Source: Terfezia claveryi
Taxonomy: Eukaryota > Ascomycota > Pezizomycetes > Pezizales > Pezizaceae
Direction of reading: 5' to 3'
DNA length: 61,283 bases
Assembly (NCBI GenBank): GCA_015179025.1
Contig: WHUX01000279.1
Span: 1-61,283, forward strand
Below, piece after piece: positions 1 through 12,792 of this stretch; position 1 is the stretch's first letter; every line of letters starts with the position of its first letter. The position numbers were made by a program, and so were the translations under genes. The notes under the pieces were generated by a model. It was given only the letters and a program-made list of their open reading frames with translations. It had not been told where the DNA came from and searched no databases.

Positions 1-2075
1 TTGAAGTCGCAGTCGACATGCTTGAAATTGATAGCTCCGCGAGAAACCATATTGTTTTGAGTAGAGGTTTCTGGTGATTGGAAAGTTCTTAAAGCGTTGG
101 TAGAGATATTACGGTTGTAGGTATGGTTAGGAGGATCGATGCTGTTGGAAATATAATCGTCCTCGGTAGTGGGAGTGTCCAAGTATTTATGCTTTCTTGA
201 TAGAGCATCTGCTATCAAATTTTCCTTTCCTGCGGTATACTGTATGTCTGTATCAAATTCCATTAGATAATCTTGCCATCGCCTCAATTTCTGGCTTGCA
301 GGCGTTTGAGTATGGAAGGTTACTAATGGTTTGTGGTCTGTAAGGATAGTGAACTTGTGACCTATTAATTGTGCTTCAAAAAATTTTAATGAGTCAATAA
401 TCACTAATAATTCCTTTTAAAAAGTAGGATAATTGAGTTGTGCTGGATTAAATTTTCTAGAGTGGAAGCATGATGGTCTGATGTGTGTCAATGGTCCTTG
501 ACCTATCCAAGATCCTAGTCCTACATCACTAGCATCACAGACTAAATATTTGGGTTCAGTAGATTCATTATTCCAGGGTTTTAAAACATGTGGGGAATTC
601 ACAAGTTCCTTAAGTTTTTCAAATGCTGTGTTATGAGTATCTGTCCATTCCCATTTCTTTGTTTCTCCTTGCAGTTCTGACAGGGTGCTCATATACGATG
701 CCAAGTCAGGAATAAATCTGCTGAGATAATTAACGATTCCAAGGAATCCTCTAAGATCCTTTTTTCTTGTAGGAGTTGGAAATGTTAATATAGTAGTCCT
801 CTTCTTTGGGTCTACATATAATCCATCTGATGTCAAAACGTGTCCTAAGATTTCCAATCTTGGAGTAAAGAACTGGCATTTGCTTTCTTTGAGATAGCAT
901 TTCTCATCCTGTAGACATTGAAGTACTTTCTTCAATAATTCTACATGTTCTTCATACGTTTTAGAGAATATAATAATATCATTAATATAGATGATTAAAT
1001 TTTTATAGACCATGTCCTTAAAAATTTCATGCATAATGCGAACCATGGTAGCTGGTGTGTTACGATCCCCTTGTTGCATAACTCTCCTTCTGAAATATCC
1101 TATGTGACATAAAAAGGTAGAGTGTTGCTCAGATTCTTTATTGTTCCTGATATTAAAAAATCCGTCAGCTAAATCAAGCTTAGTCCAAATGGGATTCTCC
1201 GCTACTAGTTCAATTGCTTCATTAATATCTGGCAATGGGGTGTGGTCCAGTTCAATGGCTAAATTGCGGTCTCAACAATCATTGACATGTCTGGCTTCTT
1301 CCAGTTTATCTCGTTTAGGGATAGTGAACATGACTATAGCATTTGTGTCATTTTCTACTCTATATATGCGACCTGATGCTTCTTCTTCGACTAATTTGTC
1401 ATGGATTTGTTGTCTAAATCGATGTCCTCAGGGTCGCCATTTTGGTATCCAAGTAGCTCCTGCTTTTGGTTTGATAGAGTGATTAATTTTTCTTAGTGGA
1501 GGTAATTCCCTTGGAATTGACTTAGGAAATAATAAAGGAAACTCCGTTATAGGGTTGAATTGTTTCTGTACTGTAGAAACGGCTGTCATGAGTTCTCTTT
1601 CTGAATCAGTTTCTTCCGCGTCACTAATATTTTCTCAATTATCTAGTTCACTATAATCTGTGACTGATTCACAGCTGACTTGTGTATATGCTGATCTTAT
1701 ACCATTCGCCATAGTTCTAGTTCCCTTCCATACACTTAGCTAGAATCGTGGAATGTTTTCCAGCTGGATAGTAACTAGTTCCTGATGGGCAGGAATTATT
1801 GCTCGCACTTTGCTGAGAGCAGGTTCTCCTAGTATCATGTCCCATCCAGTCAAATGAGCTATATAGAATGTTCGTTCTTCTACATAACCTATCTAATCAA
1901 GTTTGATAGTACAAGCTTTGTCTATCGTTCCTTTTGAGCCTTTAATTGCAGTACTTAATGATTTCTTCTCGATACTTCTAGTTGGTATTTTGTATAGGTG
2001 TACAAATTGAGAATTGATTAAGTCTCCTCCCTTCATTTGGAGATCAATTAAAGCTAGTGCGGGTGTTTGTTAGCT
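1..2075 (-). pseudogene. pol: Gypsy-A copy 1 pol: protease, reverse transcriptase, RNase H (partial)
   Basis: Read on the minus strand. The protease begins near 2070 with an ALIDLQ motif where retropepsins usually have DSG or DTG. RT follows (about 1500-700), with KLDLADGFFNI and the core LIIYINDIIIFS. The thumb and RNase H follow (about 700-190), with YLVCDASDVGLGSW. The RT catalytic box reads YIND instead of YIDD: the asparagine codon is at 981-983 and is one G-to-A change (coding strand) from aspartate, while copy 2 keeps YIDD. The longest uninterrupted piece is 417-1235. In-frame stops occur at sites where CAG, CAA or TGG is expected. The order PR-RT-RNH is that of Gypsy/Metaviridae pol. 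Confidence 0.9.
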
Positions 2076-2119
2076 CTAACCAATACCTTGCTAAAATCTG
2101 GTACCTGTCTTGACAAGGG

Positions 2120-4390
2120 TCATTCCTTGATTTTATCCTTGTTGTTTTTATCCTTGGTGGCTATCAGCATAGCTAAATCTTGTGCGGCTGTACGCATGGG
2201 TACCTTATTTTTTCGTTTCCTACAATCCTTGTAGGAGTGTCCAGGGTTCCAACACCATAGACATTTCTTGTCTCTAATTAATTGCATCTTCGTCTTCTGA
2301 TCCAATTTTTTTATGATGGTGTCCCAATCTAAGTCCTTCCGATTTTCTGTGTTGGGTTTGGTGTTGGGATTGCTGCTAGGATTAAATCCTGTTTTTTGTC
2401 ATTGATTCTGGTCCCTGCGTAGACCATGACTTCGATTTTCATTCCAAGGGTGTTGTCGTCGGGATGTATTTGTTGTGGATGGTAGGGCAATATCCTTTTT
2501 GGAAGCTTCATATGACTCCCTTGATATACGAGCTGATCATATGACCATTCTTCTTTGATTAAAGGAATTAATGTAGCTGATAGATATGGCGGAGGTGATT
2601 AAGAAACTTTCTTCTTTTTACTTCCTATGATATTGATTGTTTGCCATCCTTGTCAATTAATTTGATTTGCATTTTAGTAAGCCAGTTGGCAAACTGTTTG
2701 ATTCCCATGTGACGTCCGTCCTTGTATGGTGTGGCTGTCTCCCATCGTTTCCACAAAATGTCCTTATAGTAGAGGGTATCAGAAAATCCCTTAGCACTAG
2801 TATGAAACTAAAGAATGTCGCATTCTTTCCTTTTTGTCTTAGGAATTAATTATAAGTAGTAAGTGCGCTTCCTTCCATTCTGAATCCAACAATTTCCAAA
2901 GCTGAAGCGTCTTCCAAATCTATTCTTTTGATAACAAACCAACGTTGCATTGCTGTGGCCCAAGAGTCAAAATATTTGAGTCTTGCCATTTTTTGTCTTC
3001 TCCTCTTAATTTTTCTGGCATATCAATCTTTATTCCTTTTAAAGCATTCATTGCTTTATGGTTACCCGTTGTAACCATTCCTGTTGTAGATTCCCATTCT
3101 GGTGTTCAACTGATTTTCCTCGTTTGGGTTTTCTTTTAAGAGTTTGACTTGCAACTGACGATGCCTTATCAGAGTCCGAGCTATCATCTCCGCTATCATC
3201 GGGTCTCGTCCTCCTCCTTGTGTTTTCTGCTTCTGTTGGTCTAGTCCTGTATCTAGATCATCATCGTCTTCTGGTAATTCTATATCTTCTGGTGGTTGGT
3301 CTTTGTCGTCTGTTCTTTGGCTGACCCAGTCCTCCTTTCTGGTGTCTCAGGTGCTCGACCTTTGCCTTTCGATTGATCTTTTGGTATTCTCAGGAACGCT
3401 CCTGGAAGTTCTTTGCTAGGATTGAAAAAATCCTCCGCGGTATGTGCTGATTCTTCTAGATGAGTGCCACTCATTATGAATGCCATTATTTCTTCCCAGT
3501 TATTTATTACCCAATTCGGTTTCCTTAAAAGTGGAACAACAGGTTTCCTTAATTCTTTACTTAAAAATGCATTCATTTCTAAGTCTTCTTCTTTGAATGG
3601 GTAAGGTGTTAGCCATAAGTAGTGTTTTGCTACGCTTCCATTAAGAGTCGAGTATCATCAGGATGATACTGTTGGGCATGTCCTATTGAGCGAGTATATT
3701 TCAAAATCTCCTCAATTGTTGGAAGATGTCTATCCCAAAATTCTTCTGGTGCGAGAGGTAAATCCATACTAAAATATAGTTTGGTTCCTGCTCCACCTGG
3801 TTCTCCTAATTCTATATCCATAGGCAGATTTATTTCCCCTTCTGTGTTAGGAACTATAAATCTGGTCTTTCTGGGAGTTTCTTCTACTAATTTCTTAATA
3901 TCTTCGGGTAACATAGTTAACCGTCTAGACCTCTTAGTCTTCTTACTAAGTTCAGACGCCATTATGTCTGATTTCATCATCTGTCCGCAACCAAATGCAG
4001 CTGGTTATGCGATACGATCATCGAGTTACTTTTCTTCTTTGGCACCTTTCTATGCTGATGGTATGGTGGCTGATGATCCTTATGATCTCTATTCGACTGA
4101 TGGTTCTGTTGGCTCGGTGACTCACATGGCTGGTGAGGCTGAATGTCAGGATCCTGATGTTTCTTATGGTTCTGGTTTTTCTTCGTCTACTGGTCTAGAA
4201 TCTAGTTCTAGTTCTTCCGGCAAGAGTGTCACTTTTTCTGATTGGTGTGTTGAGGTAGACGTTGGGGGCGCAGAGGTATTGGTAGAGATGTCTGGGCCTA
4301 AGGAAGGTTCTGATGGAGGTAATTCTTTTCTGGAGGAAATGGCTGCAGTGGAGGCAGCTAGATTTGAGCCTTGGGATTGTGACGCTTGGT
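2120..4390 (-). pseudogene. gag: Gypsy-A copy 1 gag
   Basis: The nucleocapsid lies at 2120-2305, with a CX2CX4HX4C zinc knuckle (CLWCWNPGHSYKDC). The capsid region is about 2500-3100 and the N-terminal Gag pieces are at 3280-3576 and 3630-3980, both highly similar to Gag of copy 2 (36599-37324). A further N-terminal Ser/Pro-rich piece reaches about 4390. Several stops and at least one frameshift separate the pieces. The open plus-strand frame at 3781-4548 is the antisense of this gene. Function by family: structural protein of the virus-like particle, binding element RNA through the knuckle. Confidence 0.85.
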
Positions 4391-4792
4391 TGTTTAGACC
4401 AATTATTCCTGGGACCTGGGGGGCCAGTTTTTCAATAGTGTACTGGATTTACAGGTACAGATGTAATGGCGGTTGCCAGGAGTGCAAGATGAGTTGTCGA
4501 TCTTATTGGGAAAAGTATTGTGAACGAGGGTGGGATTGTTTAATGTAGGATACCACTGCCCATTAGAGCTCTGCTTAGCTTGGTTCTAAGTCTTTTATTG
4601 ATGTACTGCAGTTGAGAGTCTGATGTCTCGTTTGTTGGATTTTGTTGGCTAGCTAGTTGAATAACGATATCGATTTTATTTGTGCACTTAGGTATCGAAT
4701 TGTATACACTTGCGTGAGTGTAATAAAGGTATCCGAAGGTTGTTCAGGCCTTGGATATAAGAGTAAAGATTAGGTAAGTAAGTTAAAAAAAA

Positions 4793-5461
4793 TGTAATGA
4801 ATAGTACTAGACAATATTCATTCAGTACCATTTATACAATCTATATCCATAGGCATGGACGTTTGTGAATTTCGGTTCTGCTGAGGTAAGACCTCAGAAG
4901 GGTAGGGAGATTACTATGTGGGACGTTCCGGAAGGGAACAGTAATTAACTGGTGTAATCTATCTTATATGATTTGTGCTATCTAAGCTATATGATCTTGA
5001 TCTGATCGGAATATAGGCTTGCTTGGTTTCTTCTTTTCTTTCTTTTTTTATGGATTCCAGAGGGAATCCAGCGGCCTATTTATACTCCTTTGAGATCTGA
5101 TGACTAAGGAAATAAATACAATAAAGGGCGGCACACCAGAAGGTGGTGCGCTGTACAAAAGGGGTCGTGTGGCCATAGTAATAAGTCACACGCCACAAAC
5201 GATGGTCATGTGGCCATAGTAGTGACTTACACGCCTTTAAACAGAGGTCATGCGGCCATAATAAGGATGTGCTCATATGGTAAGTTCTATGGAAGTTCCC
5301 ATAGCAACTTCCACGTGCTATGGACGCTTATAAAGCAATAGGAGGTGGTAGAAGGCTAGTCCTTCAACCGAGAGGCTTAATTACATAACATAGTAGTAAT
5401 ATAGGAAATACAAAAGTATATAATCAATTATATAAGTAATGAAACAACGTTCTCCATTACA
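4793..5461 (-). repeat. 5' LTR of Gypsy-A copy 1 (669 bp)
   Basis: It matches both LTRs of the complete copy (35123-35785 and 43282-43944) in reverse complement and has TGTAAT...ATTACA ends. The leader between it and gag (about 4391-4792) has no coding content. Next to the LTR there is a T8 tract and no obvious tRNA-complementary primer site. Confidence 0.92.
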
Positions 5462-8400
5462 CTTCCGACATTTCTCTTTCTTTTTCTTTGTTCTCAATAA
5501 CTTCAATTTCCTCAAATTCATTTGCTGCTAATTCCGTATCCATCTCATCCTCTAACTCTTCCTCATTTGACACCTAAGAGTCTTTTTCTGATTACCTTCT
5601 TCCGAACAATGCATCTAGTCTGTTGTGCCTGCTATTGGGTACATGCTTGATTTCAAAGGCAAATAACTTGATACCTACCAACTATCAATTCACTACGGAT
5701 CCTAGCAGGTCCGAAGCTGGTTGGTTTAGCTGATGAACAAGAGTTTTTGCAACAATTTCAACCAAAAACCTGACTCTATATAAGTATATATGGAACTTTT
5801 TCAATGCCTTAAGGAGACCCCGACATTCCAACTTTCCGGAATCATACTTCTTCTCAGTAGCAGTCCACATTCTTGATTCATATCAAGCTGGATATCTTTT
5901 TCCAGTTCCCAGTTCTTCCTACTGCAAAATCGCCCTCCATCCGGCTAAGGACGAATTGACAGATAGCATAATTCTCCCTTTTGAGTTATAATCAATTGGC
6001 TTTAGAGCAGTTGTACTGACCAAAACCTCTTTCAACTGATCCATTGCTCATTACTGGTTACCCGTCCACTCAAATTCCATATTCTTTTTCCCCAGGCAAA
6101 AAAGTGGTTTTGCAATCATCGAGAAATATTTAATCCAAATTCTGTAATAGATGCATAGTCCCAAGAATACTCACATATTGATAAGATCTACACATGAGGG
6201 CCAACTAGTAATTTTTCGGGACTTCGTCTCTTCTGGCATTCTTCTATTCATCTCATACACATAAGCTATGACCTCCAACTGTTGCATTAGAAACTCGCTC
6301 TTAAATCCAGAAATTGTTCCTCTAGCTCATTCTATATCTGCTAGCACCTTATTAATAGATATAATGGTATCTAGAACAAATTTTCTGATACCTGGCACTA
6401 TTTCAATCGACTTTCCATTCTCATTCAAAAACAAGCTTCTTGTTTATAGCTTAACCCCAACGTTATCAATAAATAGCTTGCTTCTCTCAGCAGTTTTCTG
6501 GTCCTTCAAAATCTTCTTCATTATCCTGTCGAATACATATACTTCATTTGTATATCCTTGTGGTAGATTAGTCATTCTAAGAAGTCCTAGTAGAGTTTGA
6601 AATGCTATTATATCTCAGCTAACCTCCACTAGCTCATATTGATCATACCAAGAAAACAAGTCAAGCAAGGATAGCAATAGAAATCCAGCAAAGTCCTCAC
6701 TATATTCTTCTGTAGATGAAGGCAAGCTTATATCCTTAATAGTTACTGCATTCAATCTTTGAGCTGTATTGATAAGTCAAGATCCCTTATCTTTTTTTTT
6801 TATTAGGAACTAGAGATTATGGTATGGACTACAACATCTTTCCAAAGCCCCACATTCAAGCTTGCTCTTTACGATATCAATAACCTCTTCTTCTAGTGCT
6901 TTTAGGACTTGAAAATTAGCAGCTTGCCATAGTACATGTTCAATAGTAGGAATCCTATGGGGTGGTTCGACTTCAGGGTTAAAAACCCCTTTCTCCATAA
7001 AATCAAAAGAAATTCCTACTTCTCTGCTAAATAAAACTTCCATAAGAATATCCCGTTCTTTGGCAGTAATTGTTTCTCTAATCTTCAACTTAGTAATTCT
7101 CTCCAGAGTGAGCCTTTCCCCTCTTTTCAAAGAAGAAAACTTAGGGATAGTCTATAGGTATTTGTTTTTAAGCGATGGATGTGCTATAAGATATTCCTTC
7201 CAATTCTCTAACCCTTCAGGTTTCAATCCCCTTTTATACGGAATATTAGCAGAATGAATTTTTTCTTGCTTTCTCTTGTATAGAGTCCATCCTTCCACCA
7301 TTTTAAGTGAATCTGATACTCATATAAAGCTCTTTCCGCAAATGTTATCCTTTCCTTCTGTAATCTTCAGCGGCTTCCCTTTTTCTATCTTTAAGGTAAA
7401 AACATCCACATTTTCATCAACTTGAACTTCCTCCCATACCTCACATTCTAGGTTACTGTACTCAACATCCGAATCCTCAGGAGTATTGTTAACTTGTCTA
7501 TTGACCTTTAGGCAAGCCTTCATCCATCTGGCTTCGCTTCGATTTCGTTTATGATGAGATGGTACTGAGCAGAATGTTACCATATTTCCTTTTTCGTCAT
7601 ATATCATAGTATAACAACTCCCATCATCTCAATTGTCATGCTTCGCCCTGACTATCCTCTTCCAAGGCCTTCCCAAGATTACGTCCTAAAATAAGTTTTC
7701 TATAATAAAAAATTGACATCTAGATAATATCCTTCCGATCCTTACCTAAACATTATGACAAATTCCATTTGCCTTCGTCCTTTGATTGTTTGCTGCTCCA
7801 ACAGACCAATTTATAGCCAAATTAATGGGTAATTCTAAGTCCTCGAAGATATCTTTATACATTATACACAACTTTGCTCCTGAATCTATTAGCATTTTAT
7901 ACTCCATCTCTTCAATTTAACCTTGCACTTAGAGGAAGTACATGCATATAGCTTCCTGAGTGCCTCTTTCCAACCAATAGTGAATGCCATAGCATCTGGT
8001 TCATCCGTTTTTTCCTTGATTGGTAGAACTCTCTTTACACCAAACCATTGTTGAATTACTTCTGGAGAAATCGATAGAAGCTCTCGAACGGTTACTCCTA
8101 GTATAGGTGCATTGAGAGTTCTTTTACTAAGATCTTTAATATCCACTTCTTCTCTTAAGGTAGCCCGTAGCTTATCATAAGATTGTCTAGGTGGCTTCAA
8201 ACCAACCTTACTTTGATCCTTCTGTCTGTAATTCAAGATACTCAGAGGTATAGAAGGGTTGATAGGTTGTTTTGATTTTCGATTACTTTCGCTAACATCC
8301 TCAATATCTCTTATTCTTTTCTCCTCAATTAATGCTTCTTTTTATGCTTTGAAGACCACTGGTTCACCATTAATTCTTTCTTCAATGATATTATAAACAA

Positions 8401-8640
8401 CACCTTCCTGATCTTCCATAAAAATATACTGCGCTTTTGAAACCTCACATTCCTCCTTTCTCAGGTAGTCTCGGACCCAATCTTTTTGCCACTTTATTCT
8501 TCCCTCAACTTTATGCAGAATAGGGATAAGAACTTCATCTCCTATACCCTGCAGTCCAAGATACATAAATCAATCTCTTTAGTAGACTTCTCCATGTTCA
8601 ATGGCTTTCTTTAAGTCTTGACACTACTACTTCCTATATA
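5462..8640 (-). pseudogene. pol: Gypsy-B pol: protease, RT, RNase H, degraded
   Basis: Minus strand. The protease LIDSGAKLC is near 7890. The RT entry region (6810-7130) has the family-typical FDFMEKGVFNPEVEPPHRI and WQAANFQVLKAL. RT palm motifs follow near 6450-6700: LFSWYDQ, LPQGYTN, and FIDNVGVK where FIDDVGVK is expected, so a catalytic Asp has become Asn. RNase H ends at 5685-5870 (ATEKKYDSGKLECRGLLKAL), then an acidic linker runs to 5462, where Gypsy-A copy 1 interrupts it. Integrase must lie left of the window. Upstream fragments at 7320-7607, 7889-8236 and 8342-8566 are the spacer between Gag and protease and the protease-RT linker. Stops are frequent; this copy looks older than Gypsy-A. 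Confidence 0.85.
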
Positions 8641-8689
8641 TTTAACCATCCCAATAACATCCTCGAATTCGATTTGCTAATGATGCAGC

Positions 8690-9646
8690 CTGGTTTGGAG
8701 GGTAATCCCTATTTCCATATTGTCGAGGTGGGTAATAGGGAGCTGACTATGGTGGAGTCTTCGTGAAGACATTCTTCAGGAACGAAATGTCAGTGTTCAT
8801 CTTCTTCTGAGCTTCCATATTACTCAGTTGAAGATCCTTTATTATTTTTATTACTTCATCCAGGAGCTTAGCCTTCATACCACTCTTACTCTCCATTTTT
8901 AGCTTCAATTTCTCTCTCAGCTTTGGGAGATTCTTCACCAAAGGGTTCATCTCTATTTACTTCTTGGCCTTCCATAGCTTGCTCATCTGTGAGTCATCCT
9001 TCATACATACATTCAACACTTCTTTTTTCAGCTTTGGCCAGATAGTTGTAGTTGAGTCAGTATTGTCAATGTCAATCTTGCATCCTTTGCAAAGCTTATC
9101 TCCTATTTTGTAAGAAAAAGCCTGCAAAAACATAAATACTTATATATGTTTATTAATTACTAGCTTATTCACTAGAAGATTTGATCTCTCCATGAATTTA
9201 AAAATAAACATCCTATAAGCTGATACTAAAGATTCCTTTTCTTTTCTCATATTCTGGACGAGATTCTGTAGGAATATTTCCATATTCCTGATTTGCTCAT
9301 TGTCATTATCCTTAAACTCTGCTTTAATCATAACTATGAAATCATCCCAACTTTTCCTAGCTACATATAAATCTAGCGTCTTGATACACTTACCAATCAT
9401 CTTCTCACAATAGAGAGTAACTTTCTTGATATGCTATGAGTTAGTCCAATCCATTGTTAATCCCTCTTATTGTACCAAAAAATCAGTAATATCAGTGCCA
9501 TCAAAATACGGAGATTCTAACTGAAATAGAAGGGGAAACAGCGAAAAAGCAGGAGCTAACATAGATTGCTGAGGAATATTCTGAACCTATGACTTTGATT
9601 CTATGGCTTTCTTGATTTTGGTAGGTGAAGACACTGTATCGCACAT
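8690..9646 (-). pseudogene. gag: Gypsy-B gag
   Basis: Minus strand; a likely ATG lies at 9644-9646 (MCDTVSSP). The capsid contains YFDGTDITDFL, then LYCEKMIGKCIKTLDLYVA and KAEFKDNDNEQIRN (9140-9400), the usual order in this fungal Gypsy lineage. The C-terminal basic/coiled part is 8747-8950, followed by a PPNQAASLANRIRGCYW tail near 8690. No clear CCHC knuckle remains. Several TAG/TAA stops interrupt the frame, with no large rearrangement. Confidence 0.78.
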
Positions 9647-10565
9647 GTAGGACTCCCTATATATTTGATAAAATGGAGGGTAAAATGCTTGCTATCGAGA
9701 ATTCTGACTATGGGAATTCAACCTATGAAAATATATAATATGCATATGTTCAAGCTTAGTTATATCTTCTATTGATTCTTTTTCTTTTCTTTCTGCTCGA
9801 TTTTCCCCTATTTTTATGCTTTTTTAGGCAGCTATTCTGCACAAAATTCTAAGTATAAAGCCAATTATTTTAATACCTCCCTCTTTTTCCTTATTTTTGA
9901 GTTGGGTGCCCCACAAGCAAAGAACAAAGAATAGGGACAAATACACAAATACAAAAGCTACAAAAGCCACAAAAGCTAAGAAAGTCTCCAGAGGCTTTAA
10001 CGTAAGGGTTGTACTCAAAATTATGGCTAAAAAGGGTTTTTTTCGATTCCCCTCCTTCTGTACCAATTTTTTGAGTGATATCAATACGTATGTTCTAACA
10101 ATTCTGCAGAAGTCTAATTATCCTACTACCTCAACTCTCCGGTCGAAGGGACCAATATGAAGAAGATCACAAATAGTCTGAGTAACTATTACTGTCTTAG
10201 ATATCCAAAGAGTCGAATGAGCTGGTGGAATCTACTAGTATCTCGCAGAATTGTAAAGTGTTATTAGGGGAACTGGAAAATCAGATTAGATTAGATAAGG
10301 ATCTAATCTAATTAGATAATCTCATACTAGTAATATATACTACAAAGTAGATTACTAATAGTGTATTATTTATTCTCACTATTAAAGTTATTACCAGTAG
10401 TATAAGATTACTATAATAGATAAAGTAGTATAGGAGTGCCAAAGGCACTTAGAAGATTAACCAGTGGAACTTCTATATTGATTGTACTCTAACTATGTTC
10501 TGAGTTCTGATTGTCTGTCCAACTGAAGGGAAATTAAAGGGACTATATATGTTTCCAATAGGACA
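9647..10565 (-). repeat. Gypsy-B leader and probable 5' LTR (about 10076-10565)
   Basis: The leader holds a candidate primer site, TTGGTACAGAAGG read on the minus strand near 10050-10065, just after an LTR edge with TGATATCA on the plus strand at 10076. The outer edge near 10565 (ending GGACA) is a guess from the TG...CA rule. The matching LTR is outside the window, so neither the edge nor a target duplication can be confirmed. Open frames seen here on either strand are low-complexity and not supported as genes. Confidence 0.4.
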
Positions 10566-10941
10566 GTGCTAGGGTAGTGCTAAGGTAGTGTACCATTATT
10601 TGACCCTTACATGTGATTGAGATCAACATCATCTGATTTTCTAGATAGTACTTCCAAATACTATCTAGTACAAAATAGGTTAAGTCTTAACTTTGACTTA
10701 GACATGTGAAAGTATGTGAAAGCATGTGAAAGTATGTGAAAGCATGTGAAATATTAGCAAGGCAGACAACACACAGAATATTGTGTGTTTTGAGATACTT
10801 GCTAAGTAAGAAAATATATAAAAAATACATTTGTGAGGGAAAGGGTTAGTCATAGGGTATAAGTAAGCCACTTCTTTACATGCCTTCCTGTTTAGATAAA
10901 AACTTCATCCTAGGAAATAAACAAAGTATAGGTTATATACA
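10566..10941 (-). repeat. probable 3' LTR and 3' end of Gypsy-C, boundaries unresolved
   Basis: Non-coding stretch between Gypsy-B and the end of Gypsy-C pol. On the minus strand a polypurine-like stretch is followed by TGTAAAGAAG, which would put one LTR edge at 10880. The other edge may lie in or beyond Gypsy-B. Contains the 10-bp tandem repeat listed separately. Confidence 0.35.
10703..10751. repeat. 10-bp tandem repeat, five units
   Basis: Five head-to-tail copies of YATGTGAAAG, alternating CATGTGAAAG and TATGTGAAAG. It lies in the putative Gypsy-C LTR and could be a U3 repeat. Confidence 0.85.
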
Positions 10942-12792
10942 TTAGTAGTTAACATTCAACTCATAATACCTATTGTTCCTATCCATATAGGTACTACTAC
11001 CACTTGCTCCTGTATCAATCCTGACATTATCATACTCCTGCTTGAAATCCTTAACAACAGGGATATTATCAAATACTGACCAATCACCTTTTATGGTTGT
11101 CTTTCTTCAAAGAAATATCTAAGCATCAATTGGGGTAAGTCGACCTCTTTTCCTTTGCCTTTGTCAATCTTGACTACATTAGATGAAATAGGGGGAGCAA
11201 GGACTTTCTTCCTTTCATCATTAATTATCTCCAAAGTCTCTTTCCTTATCTTATTTTTGCCAAGCTTATTCTCACTAACCTTTCTCTTTTTGTAAGTTGC
11301 TTGCTTACTACCAGTCAACCAGAATTGTTTTTTCAATGACTTATCAACACCATCAGCATACACCTACTCATTATACTTATGAGGCTATCCCTTCCATTTC
11401 ACCTTGTACTGCAGCTTCCCTGTTCCAGGTTGTGACCTGAATTCCAACACTCTTTCTGCCTCATACTTATCTTCCTTAACTTGTTCTGGTTGTTCCAGAG
11501 TCTTGGAAGGGAAAAGTTGTATTGGATTAGGGAAGAAGGGTTTCAGAAGTGAGGTGTTAAAGGAATTGTTAATATTATTGAGGTCAGGGAAGTCAGTGAA
11601 GTCAAGTTTAGCATTTTGACTCTATGATAAATATTTGGTAATAGTGAAGGGGCCTATCCATTTAGGGGATAGTTTGGAGAAGTGGTACCTTGCTAGTAGG
11701 TTTTTTGTTGATAGCATCACCTGATCATAGACTTGGTAATCAAAAGAGGCTCTTTTGTATTTGTTGGCTTACTGAATTTGGTTCTTTTTTGCTTTAGTAA
11801 GGTTTTTAGCAACCTGGTAAAATCTGGTTGTAGGGTTTGAATAGGTAGGTATAGGGTGAGGTAGGATAGGTGCAGACAAATTAGACTGGTATCCTAGCTT
11901 AGTAAAGAAAGGGGAAAGTCCTCTTGTGGCACTAACTCTTGAATTCACCTCTGTTTGAATAGAAGGTGAGGCTTGTACCCAATTTATCCCTTGTTCCAGC
12001 TTCTTAGCTGCAAACATAGGAATAATTGTTCTATTCTTTCTTTCACTTATCCCATTAGTTTGGGGGTGATATGTAGAAGATACTTTAAGCATAATTCTAT
12101 TTTTTTGGATCTAATCTTAAAATGTAGTAGACATAAACAAGAGGTCTTAGTCAGAAACAATTTCATAAAGAAATCCCACATTAGGCTTAATGAATCTTTC
12201 AAAGATATCAATAACCCCTAATGTGTCAACATTGTCTGCAACAGGTAATAAGAATGTGAAATCAGAATGCCTGTCAGTCATGACTAATAACTTATGAAAT
12301 GTTAACATATAAGGCTTATCATCAACAGGAGTTCTGTAACCAAGAGTAAATTCAGTACATGAAATTATAACAGGTTCCATACTAAGAAAATCTATAGCCA
12401 TGCTACCCAATAGCCTAGTAGGTATATTAAGAGGAGTAAGGAATCTAGGGGGTTTATGTGTAGATCCTTTGGTGATTTGGCAGGTTTCACAAATCCTTAC
12501 AAATTCTTCAACCTGCTTATAAAAATCCTGAAAGATGTACTTATTGGTAAGCTCCTATGTTGTCTTTGCAAAGTCTCCATATCTAGTGGTGACATATGCT
12601 TGTTGGATAAGGGCTTCAGAGGCAGAGTTACGTTTAACTTATAGTCCTTTAGGAATAACTATCCTCCAAGCAAAATTCTTTAGCAGATACATGAATCTAT
12701 CCTGTACCTTTGCTGTAGGTACCTATTTACCCTTTTTGACTCTTAAGTATAGTACTCCAAACACTATATCTTTTTCCATCTCTTCTCCATAG

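Larger units (their letters stand above)
1..5461 (-). mobile_element. Gypsy-A copy 1, chromovirus LTR retrotransposon, cut by window start
   Basis: This is the same family as the complete element at 35123-43944, in opposite orientation. Its 5' LTR lies at 4793-5461. Gag follows toward lower coordinates, then protease, RT and RNase H. The window ends inside the linker before integrase. At 5462 the sequence switches to the RNase H/integrase linker of another Gypsy (Gypsy-B), so this copy is inserted in Gypsy-B; its other LTR and target duplication lie outside the window. The reading frame is broken by TAG/TAA stops and small indels, so the copy is dead. Confidence 0.93.

Noticed and set aside
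3781..4548. 255-codon plus-strand frame, repeated antisense at 36187-36759
   Set aside because: Antisense of Gypsy-A gag in both copies; the sense strand has the knuckle and family motifs.
9897..10160. 87-codon frame with KATKATKA repeat
   Set aside because: Low-complexity sequence in the Gypsy-B leader/LTR; no family resemblance.
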